Source: Vombatus ursinus (taxonomy: Eukaryota; Chordata; Mammalia; Diprotodontia; Vombatidae). From it: 64,000 nucleotides of DNA. The translations under genes and the position numbers were made by a program. The notes beneath the pieces are model-generated. The model was not told the DNA's origin, did no database searches, and saw only the letters and a program-made list of their open reading frames with translations. Positions 56,301 through 64,000 of this stretch are shown here, piece by piece. How positions within the stretch are numbered: the first letter of the stretch is position 1; every line of letters starts with the position of its first letter. The stretch is taken from NCBI RefSeq assembly GCF_900497805.2, contig NW_020954557.1, forward strand, positions 36,033,210 to 36,097,209. The letters run 5' to 3'.

Positions 56301-57299
56301 AGTAGAACAGTAACCCATTTCTCAGTGTTCTGTGGGCTGGACTTTGAGTCTTTCTTATGCATTAAAGAGTCTTATGACAAGTACTTTCTACTGCATTATT
56401 GATTTGTTTTAGACCAATCAGAAGTGAAGCAGGTGACCACATTATGAAATGTCCTTTTCATTCTTTAGCCTTTATTCTCAGGTCACAGAAGCACACAACC
56501 ACTCACTGATCAGGCCCCCCAGTGGCCCCATTTAATGGACTTATTGGTATGGCAGCAGTGTTATCATACCCTGTCTACTTAGCTTGCCGTCTTAGTGACT
56601 TTGACTAGGACAAGAAACTCTCTTAGTTGTTCCTTCCTCACATCACTTTCTTTCTATGCTTGTATCCTTTCAATTTTCATGTGAGTGGCACTTCTCAATT
56701 TTCTTCAATCAATAATGAAATAATAAAATAGGAAGTCTGATCTATCTTACATAAACAGCCCTAGTTTCCCATCTGCTGCTGCAAATGGATGGGGTGCCAG
56801 CTCTGCTAGAGACCTCTGGCCCTCATACATTATCCAGCAGAGATCTCTACAGCAGTGAGATTAGGGAAGAAAGCCACAACTTTGGGTCCCTCACTGATTC
56901 CCTTTCCATGTTTTGTTGGCTGATTCTTCCTCTTCCTTTTGGCCACTAGGTCGGACTCCACCTCCTTCACCAGCTGTCATGGGGAGGCCAGTCCCTATAG
57001 CAGCTGGGATACCTTCAGTGAAAAGTCAGCAGGTCCCTGAAACAGTGACACTCATAGACAGAGCATTTGAAGGTAAACCTTGCAGTGATAACAGAAGAGC
57101 CAGTCAGCTTCAAGGGCACCTGTCTGGCTTCCCTGAAGGTCCAGCCTTTTTAATTTTGTCATTATATAACATTTTTCTAGCAGAGTCTTCATTCTCTTAT
57201 TGTCTGTCTTAACTTCCTGCATTGTACTTTTGAAAATAGTCATTTTACATGTAACTAGTGCTTTCTTTTGATTTTGTCTCCCCTATTTTGTTTTTTGTT
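56301..57299. other. Unique intron sequence
   Basis: No repeat recognised. A proline-rich open frame at 56913-57212 has no acceptor/donor pair or known domain and is not called. Confidence 0.45.
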
Positions 57300-57470
57300 T
57301 TGTTTTTTATTATTGGATAACTATATTTCAATATAATTGGTTTCCCTTGTAATCCCATTTTTTTTTATTTTATGTATTTAAAAATGTTATTCTGAGAAGG
57401 AGCCCATAGGCTTCAACAGACTCCCAGGGAGGTCTATGACTCATAAAAAGATTAAGAACCCCTATTAAAC
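57300..57470. mobile_element. Ancient hAT-type DNA transposon, right end
   Basis: ggataactatatttcaatat, aattggtttcccttgtaatc, atgttattctgagaagg and ttaagaacccct match, from memory, the right part of an old mammal-wide element with ends caggggttcttaacc. The left part is missing. Confidence 0.7.
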
Positions 57471-58365
57471 AGCATGTGTATATGTCATTTCTTTAGGTAT
57501 TTTCTCACCAAATATCTCAATGCAATTTAATTCAATAAGCATTTCAAGAATACGAAAACAAAACCCCTTTTTTTCATATGACTTGTGAAACTTTACTCTT
57601 TATATTCACTGGCCAGATAAATGTTTCCTGGACTGATTTTATACATCACTTATTCCCTCCTGAGCTCTTGCAGTTAATTGCCTTGTTCTGCTGACCCATA
57701 AGATGCTAGCCTAGCATTTCTGAGAAATATACAATTATTCAATTATTCTATATTAATTTTTAGATAAATGGACATTGTTTCCAAGTATTAACCCATTGCC
57801 TGTCATTCACAAGTACTGTCAGTATGTTTTGTTGAGACTGAAAGGTCTTTGCAGAAGATTTAAACAACCTAATCAGCATAGAAAGCAATAGGCCCTTCTA
57901 CGTAGCATAGGGCTGACTTCTCCAAGCTAGGGTAGTCTTCTAGGACTATCCCTTTATTTAAAGCAACACTGATTGCAGGAAAAAGATACAACCAGGGATG
58001 TCACTAAGGAGCTTGGAGCATGGTGGTCTCCAGGAAGAGAGTCCAGAGTGGTCTAGGATTTGTGGGTCCATGCTTCTGGCCAACTCAGGTGACCCCATAG
58101 TGACCTCAGGCTTCGTGGTTGCTACCAGATCAGAGCTACATAACAATTGTTACAGGAAGAACTCAGTCCAAGGGAGTTCTGTTTCCCCTCTTCCCTCTTA
58201 AGGTTATAGCAAGCCTGAAATGTGCCAAGTAGAGCAGATTCGAGATATGGGTGGTCAGTCCTAGAGAAGGGCCATGGCAAATGGGAAGATGTATCAGGCA
58301 GAAGGAGACAACATGACTAAGGAATAGTCTGTTGGGCAAGGAAAAATTGAACCAGAAGACAGACA

Positions 58366-58402
<37 letters not shown>

Positions 58403-59749
58403 TCACTCACACTCACACTCCTGACTTCAGTATGTTTTCTATGTAGATGGGGCTGCCTTTTTTATAGAATATGATCTCAAAGCATTTTTTTTTAAACTGG
58501 AGCTAATAAAAACATCCAAGGATAGAGCTTTAGTTGGCTAGTGCTAGAATGACCAACTATACCTGAACTAAGAATGACCTCTTGTCCAAAAACCAAACAG
58601 TTATTGGAGGCTGGTCATGGGGAAGTGTGAGCTTAACATGGGGTGACCTGTTCACTGCCGTAGGGGCTAGAGAAGGCCAGCTTTAAATTGAATTCAGTAA
58701 TGGCTGATTAATTAAAAAGATATCACAGTGATAATAATCTTGTCGATCTATTGGAAGGCAGAAAGCTCATTTTTTAAAGTTTAAAGCTGATTTTAAGTAT
58801 GCAGAAATTATTAGATAACCGAACAATTTTAAAAGTTTGAAAGCTTAACTGATTCTTTTAAAAAAAAATCTTCAAAATGAAGAAGATCAATAGTATCAAA
58901 TGAAAATCTAGAAAATGCTAGCCTGCTTTTGTACAACATTTTACATTTTTTCCCATAAATAAGACTATTGATATTGATTCTCAGGTTTGGAGGGTACTGA
59001 AGCAGATAGGAGGTAATTAAAAGCATAAATCTCAAGAGCTTGTGAAGGTAATTCTCTGCTTTGTAGACAGAGCTGACAAAATGATGAACATTTTTAGCTT
59101 CAACATGACAGAAATATTGCATGATTACAAGGCGCCAGGGTGTAGCTTACTAAGAGTTCTGTTCAATAGCAGGTATTTAACAAGCCTTTTAACTAAGTTC
59201 GCTTGGCTTTCTGAAGATGTAATAGTTACTTATTAATGGCCTCATTTCCACAGTATTGCCGTATTACTAAGATTTCAGTATCATTTTCAACAGAATCCTA
59301 TTTTAAATGAATATTTGGGAAAGGTATGCTTCAAATAGAATCTATTTGGAAAAAATTAGAATCACTTAATATATACCCTTCTTATGACAGAAAGGTGAAC
59401 AGTATAGCGTAAAGTTTACTCACCAGATCTTAAGGTTAATTTCGGAAGGGCATTTCATTTTAAATGTTCACTTTTGACCCTAGCACATACCATTCACTCA
59501 AAGCCAACCCTTTCTCACAGTTCTTCCAAAATGACTTGGTTGCTCAGAATAAACATTAAATAATGGACTTTTGTAAAGTTCAAAGTTATGAAGATCTGCC
59601 TCAATGTGATGTCTTCTCATGCCATTGTAAAGAATGGTAAGGATGAGTATTATTTGGGGATGTGCTATACCATGTCTCTTCAGCAAAATACCTTTAAATG
59701 TGCCTTGATAGGCAGCTTCTTATTGAATGTTGAAGGGAAGCATGCTGGA
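57471..59749. other. Unique intron sequence with a (CA)n microsatellite
   Basis: (CA)n at about 58367-58398 followed by (CACT)n to about 58416. The rest is unassigned; several short open frames overlap on both strands with no domain. Confidence 0.5.
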
Positions 59750-59938
59750 AGGAGCTCTGACCCTGCTGGCAGAGGATCTGGGTTCAAATGCTGCCTCTGA
59801 TGCATCCTACCTGTTTGACCTTGATTGTGACCTTGGGTGAGTTACTTAAGCTCTGTGGGCTTCAGGTTCCTGATCTCTAAAATAAGAACTGGACTAAGTG
59901 ACCTTTAAAGCCCCTTTCAGCTCTAGATCTCTGGTCTA
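59750..59938 (+). repeat. THER1/MIR-type SINE
   Basis: gatctgggttcaaatgctgc, tgtgaccttgggtgagttac, ggactaagtgacctttaaag and ttcagctctagatctctgg. Confidence 0.85.
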
Positions 59939-60456
59939 CACTTTATGCTCTATTTCCATTATGCTAGGATATTTTCCATCTTTAGGGTGCTTTGATGACT
60001 GCACACTGTTGAAACCTTCTTTAAAAAAAAAAGTGTTAGGTCTCTTTCTCTTGTGCAAAACTTCATTTCACAGTGATAACAAATATTAATTCAAGGAGTT
60101 ATTAAAAGACCACAGAGAATTATTTGATTCTTTGTCATTCTTTCTTTCCTTTCTAAAATTCTCTTAGAAGACATATTCTTTGTGTCCCATGTTTTGGGAT
60201 GTGTGTGTGTTTCTTCTTTGGCTGGCCTAAGAAGCTTTCATTATAATTGGCTAGAGCACATCTCTTAAGAATAGGATAATATTTCACTAGGTTGGGGTTG
60301 GGGTTGGGGGTGGGGGGGAAGAATTCAGAGAATTCTTCCTGAATTCTGAGAATTCAGTGAGCACTAAATGAAGAGTCAGGTAGAGTTTCTAAACTGAATA
60401 AACCTATAAATTGCCGAAATGAATAGTTTAAAATTAATGGTCATCCTCCACTTAAG
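59939..60456. other. Unique intron sequence with a telomere-like G-rich tract
   Basis: (TTGGGG)n-like tract at 60291-60318, followed at 60321-60355 by four gaattc sites. No exon recognised. Confidence 0.55.
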
Positions 60457-60468
60457 ATATGTTTGTTT

Positions 60469-60710
60469 TTGAGTTATTTCACTTGCATCCATCTCTTTGT
60501 GACCGCATTTGGGAGTTTTCCTGGCAAAGATACTGATACTGAAGTGGTTTGCCATTTCCTTCTCCAGCTCATTTTACAGGTGAGGAAACTGAGGCAAACA
60601 GGGTTAAGTGACTTGCCCAGAATCACACAGCTAAGATTTGAACTCACAAAGATGAGTCTTCCTGACGTTAGGCCTAGCACTCTTATATCCACTACACCAC
60701 CTGGTTTCCC
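60469..60710 (-). mobile_element. MAR1-like SINE, antisense, with short target-site duplication
   Basis: catccatctctttgtgacc, ttccttctccagctcatttt and gtgaggaaactgaggcaaac, ending accacctggtttccc. Flanked by atatgttt at 60457-60464 and 60711-60718. Confidence 0.92.
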
Positions 60711-60718
60711 ATATGTTT

Positions 60719-61479
60719 AGTTTAGATACATTTAGTTTCCTATAAATTGTCTTTTGTTCCATAAGCTGATACTGGCCTTAAATATAAAAATTTTAAGTCT
60801 TCAAAGCTTTGTCCCTGGAACAAGGAAGAGAATTGTTTTCTTTAAGACAAAAACTACAATGAAAAGCTGTAGGGAATAAGAATAAGTATCTTTTCCAATT
60901 CCCTTGTTATAAAACAGATGATAGGTTTCACAAAGCTCCAATATACTGGAGGTGACTAATAAAGTACTTTCTTCTTTTTTTTTTTTCCTTGGAGCAAAGG
61001 TATGCACCAAGTGCAAAGGCAAATGGGTATACTTTTGTCCCTGGAGGTCAGGAAACCAGATCTTGAAGATCTCTAAAATAAAATAATAACAAGTTCTTCA
61101 GTAAAGTAGGGTAAACTTCAAGAGATTTTGAAGTATGTGGCATGATAAAAAAAGGACTACAGATGGGGAAATATTAATTTTCCCAATTCCTAAAAGTCTT
61201 CAAATCAGAAAGATTTCCTCTGCAAGTTCTGTCTAGTTAGCTACCTTACAGAAACCATCTAGTTGCATTGGGCTTATTTGATAGTGTCTGATCTGGGGGA
61301 AAGTATTGAAATCCCTCATGTCCAGGGTAACTTCATTTTCTGGACTTGGCTTCCTAAAATTCAAAGGGTGCTAGGAAGAAGCAAACAAATTCAGGAAGAG
61401 TGTTTTTCTCTTGGCTACCAGCCTTATTTCAGATAGAAGAATCCATTATCAACCTATAAGCATTTCATTCAGTGTCATG
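60719..61479. other. Unique intron sequence
   Basis: No repeat or exon recognised; T-run at about 60975-60987. Confidence 0.45.
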
Positions 61480-61790
61480 TACAACAATGAAGGCTTCTTG
61501 AATAAATGAGACACAAAAGAAATGTATGATAGAGTCTCTATCTTCAGCGAACTCAGAATCTACTTGAGTCTAGCTCTGGACACAAAACCACAGATGGAAA
61601 GATTTGAATATGAATGTAAGCTGCTATACGGCACATGGACTTTGAGTTCTTTAGGAGGAGAGAGAGAAGAACAAAATCAATGTGAGCTAATACAGAGAAG
61701 GCTCCCTGGAGGAGGTGAGATTTGAGCTAGGCCTAGAAAGATAGGTAGGATTTGAATTAAATGGAAACCAAGGGGAAAAATTAGGAAAAT
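61480..61790 (-). repeat. L2-type LINE 3' end, antisense
   Basis: tctctatcttcagcgaactc, gaaggctccctggaggaggt and gagatttgagctaggcctag follow the classic L2 order. Confidence 0.8.
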
Positions 61791-62229
61791 GAATAAAGGA
61801 AAAAAAAATTAGAAAGTCATCAGAACCTGAAGCTGAAAATAGATCCCAAGACAACCCAAGAGGTTGTCTGTTCTGGATTCCTGACTAAGTGGGACTATAC
61901 TTTGATCATATGTGATAGTGTTTCTTCTTTAAAAATGCCAGAGTCCAAGAAGCTACAGTTTCCCTCGACAATATGGCGTCACGGTCAGTGATCCTCACTG
62001 ACAGGAAATTCATCTTCATGTTTGATGTCAGTAGCTTTCTGCAGTTTCAGCCCATATCTGGGGGAGATGAAGGACATTTGGTGTGCCACCTTCTGGGGTT
62101 ATTATTTAGAGATCTCAAGAAAATGATAATGAAGTCAAATCTGGAGAAACAGAAAATGACACTATGGGAAAGGAAGGTCAGATTTTTTTTTCAGAATATA
62201 CATTTCAATTTTTGAAATCATCCTCTTGT
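61791..62229. other. Unique intron sequence
   Basis: An 80-codon open frame at 61973-62215 starts at atggcgtcacgg, without recognisable domain or splice context; not called a gene. Confidence 0.4.
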
Positions 62230-62371
62230 CATTTTTTTTTGAGGGGGGAAAGGCAATAGGGGTTAAGTGACTTGCCCAGGGTCATACAGCTACTGAGTGT
62301 CTGTGGATTTGACCTCAGGTCCTCCTGATTCCAGAGCCAGTGCTCTATCCACTGTGCTACCTAGCTGCCCC
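62230..62371 (-). mobile_element. WSINE1-like SINE, antisense
   Basis: T-run, then ggggttaagtgacttgccca, gacctcaggtcctcctgatt and gtgctacctagctgcccc. Sits at the edge of an L1 fragment. Confidence 0.88.
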
Positions 62372-63125
62372 CTGCTCTTCATTTCTTACAGCACAATAGT
62401 ATGCCATTATAAATCACATAACACAAATTTTTCATCCTTTCCCCAGTTGATGGGCATCCCTCCAATTTCCAATTCTTTGCCACTGCAAAAAAAGATGCTG
62501 TAAGTATTTTTGTACCAATAGGTCCTCATACCTTTTGGAAAAAAAAAAAGATCTCTTTGGGATATAGACCCAGTAGTGGTATTGCTGGATTAAAAAGTAT
62601 GTAGTTTTATAGCCCTTTAGACATAGTTCCAAATTGTCCTCCAGAATGGTTAGATCTGTTCACAACTCCACCAACAGTGTATTAGTAACCCAACTTCTCC
62701 ATATTTATTCAACATTTATCATTTTCCTTTTCTGTCATATTAGCCAATCTGAGAAGTGTGAAGTGGGACCTCAGGATTGTTTTTATATGCATCTCTTTAA
62801 TCAATAGTGATTTAGAGCATATCTTCATTTGACTATAGCTACCTTTGATTTCTGCTTCTGAAAGCTGCCTCTTCATATCCTTTGACTATCAATTGGAGGA
62901 TGACTTGTATTCCTATAAATTTGACCATTTATCAGTTGAGAAATGACTTGTATTCTTATACATTTGGCTCAGTGCTCTATATATTTGAGAAATGAGGCCT
63001 TTATCAAAAATACTTGATATAAATTTTCCCCCAGTTTTCTATTTTCCTTTTAATCTTGGTTGCATTGGTTTTGTTCCAATTAAATTTTTGTTAAATGATG
63101 ATTTCATTCAAATTAAGGGTATTCT
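62372..63125 (-). mobile_element. L1 ORF2 3' portion, antisense
   Basis: Reads as the reverse complement of the L1 ORF2 C-terminal region: ttgatgggcatccctcca, gggatatagacccagtagtg, gtattgctggattaaaaag, ccagaatggttagatctg and ccaccaacagtgtattag occur in the same order as in mammalian L1. Carries many changes; inactive fragment. Confidence 0.85.
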
Positions 63126-63186
63126 AAGATTTTAGCTTTTGATTTTGCAATCATGATAAATAATAAGGAATTTGAGGTTCACTTTA

Positions 63187-63350
63187 AAGAAACAGGGATA
63201 TAGTGGAAAGCCTCCTGGATTTAGGGGTTAGGGTACATCCTGGTTATCTTAGTAACAATCTGTGCGACTTTGGACAAATCATTTAATCTCTTAGAGTCGT
63301 ACTTTTCTCATTTGTCAAATGAAGGTATTGAAATAGATGATTTTCAAAGT
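63187..63350 (+). repeat. THER1/MIR-type SINE
   Basis: ggatatagtggaaagcctcc, tgcgactttggacaaatca and tttctcatttgtcaaatgaa in family order, diverged. Confidence 0.7.
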
Positions 63351-63659
63351 CTCCCCCCCATACCTCCCTACTCTCTGACTCCATATCCCCAGATCCAACA
63401 ATGGTTAATAGAACAGAGTTAAAATTGGAAACTAAAAAAAAAAAACCCACAATTTTCATGTACTGTTTTTTGGCCTATTAGCATTTTCTGCAAATGTGGT
63501 TCTCTTTATTTTGATGAATTAGGATGAGAGTTGGGGCCTGCTTTAGAAAGACATTATGCCATATGTGGCCTGTGGGTATTCCACCACAATCCTTACAGAA
63601 AAAAATTTTTTTTCATGTGATAATCTACTTTTTTTTTTAACAGGATTCCTTTCTAACTA
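63351..63659. other. Unique intron sequence
   Basis: No repeat or exon recognised; short C- and A-runs. Confidence 0.4.
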
Positions 63660-64000
63660 CTGATTCCATTTCACCTCAATTCAACAAACTTTTTAAGCCC
63701 TTCTACTAAGTGCTAAACATAAAAAGGAAAAAACAAAATAATTCCTGCCCTCAAGAATTTTATATTCTATTGGAAAGAAGTGATGTGGACACGGGGAAGA
63801 TGAAAAATACATGCAAAGTGGTTTCTGGGAGAGACAGCCAAGGGAGGAGGCAGGGAGGTGGGGACCAGGACAGACCCTTGTGTGGCAGGTGGCAATGGAG
63901 GGGAACCTTGAAGGAATCTAGGTATTCTAGCAGATAAAGCTGAAGAAGAAGTACCTTCCAGACATTCGCAAAGGCCTAGACTAATTGTTTTCCTCATTGC
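63660..64000 (-). repeat. L3/L2-type LINE 3' end, antisense, to window edge
   Basis: aacaaactttttaagccctt, ctactaagtgctaaacat and tgccctcaagaattttatat follow the terminal order; sequence beyond about 63830 is too diverged to assign. Confidence 0.5.

Larger units (their letters stand above)
1..64000 (+). other. ZNF385B: Internal part of the ZNF385B gene (introns plus two coding exons)
   Basis: Both recognisable exons read on the + strand and encode consecutive parts of the same zinc-finger protein, so the whole window is taken as lying inside this gene. The first intron runs from beyond the left edge to 14670 and ends in phase 1. The second is 14814-50741 (35,928 bases, phase 0). The third starts at 50853 (phase 0) and leaves the right edge. 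No promoter, first exon or polyadenylation region of the gene was recognised. Long introns are usual for this gene in mammals. Assignment to paralogue B rather than D rests on the residues [20 protein letters not shown] and TLMMQPSLDIKPFMSFPVD, which match my recollection of ZNF385B and differ from ZNF385D. Confidence 0.9.

Noticed and set aside
56913-57212. Proline-rich open frame that could suggest an extra exon
   Set aside because: No acceptor/donor pair in frame, no match to the ZNF385B protein, and an overlapping minus-strand frame of similar quality.
61973-62215. 80-codon frame beginning ATGGCGTCACGG
   Set aside because: No recognised domain, no splice context, ends in a T-rich stretch; not distinguishable from chance.
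9104-62371. Repeated similar 230-260 base units spread through the window, which might suggest an array or gene family
   Set aside because: They are dispersed SINE copies in both orientations with separate target-site duplications, not a CRISPR array or tandem genes.
1-64000. Intronic microRNA miR-1258, which lies in human ZNF385B
   Set aside because: I looked for its mature sequence as I remember it and did not find it; it may be absent from marsupials or lie in an intron outside the window.
1-64000. Endogenous retrovirus or other virus-like element
   Set aside because: No LTR pair or gag/pol/env-like translation was recognised; the reverse-transcriptase traces belong to CR1/L3/L2-type and L1 LINEs.

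Overview
The window is ordinary intron-rich mammalian nuclear DNA, most probably from a marsupial. It is AT-rich and CpG-poor. It is full of two short retroposon types that are abundant in marsupials: a tRNA-headed SINE with an RTE/BovB-like tail (MAR1-like) and a tRNA-headed SINE ending in poly-A (WSINE1-like). Older MIR/THER1, L2, L3-like, CR1 and L1 fragments and hAT-type DNA-transposon relics fill much of the rest. The species cannot be fixed from the sequence alone.

Only one host gene is recognisable: an internal part of ZNF385B, read on the + strand. Two coding exons are present. Exon A (14671-14813) encodes the segment from STCHSTT to FPNFNT. Exon B (50742-50852) encodes the segment from MDPVQK to RFNSD, ending just after the Cys pair of the first U1/matrin-like C2H2 finger of the long form's central region. 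Both have good splice sites and join in phase 0. They are separated by a 35,928-base intron; 1-14670 is the end of the preceding intron and 50853-64000 the start of the following one. The matching His pair of the finger must lie on a later exon outside the window. Nothing else reads as a protein gene: the remaining open frames are short and fall in repeats, microsatellites or unconserved intron.

Layout. 1-14670: unique intron with MIR relics, two MAR1-like SINEs, an L2 end and microsatellites. 14671-14813: exon A. 14814-27300: unique sequence, with SINEs (one nested inside a MIR copy), AT-rich tracts, a 19-base G run and a short tandem duplication. 27470-33000: LINE-rich block with an L1 ORF1 relic and two neighbouring L3/L2-like copies, all antisense to the gene. 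33000-37200: MIR, hAT, SINEs and an antisense CR1 fragment split by SINE sequence. 37200-50741: mostly unique, with microsatellites, a near-complete fold-back hAT element, a long pyrimidine tract and a SINE nested in a hAT element. 50742-50852: exon B. 50853-64000: hAT palindrome, MIR, L2, SINEs, a telomere-like G-rich tract and an antisense L1 ORF2 relic.

I found no convincing new biological system. The points most worth a second look are possible internal translation starts in the two exons, fold-back elements that would form long hairpins in the pre-mRNA, nested insertions that give relative ages, and several unique non-repeat stretches that look like candidate conserved regulatory DNA. 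I cannot test conservation here.
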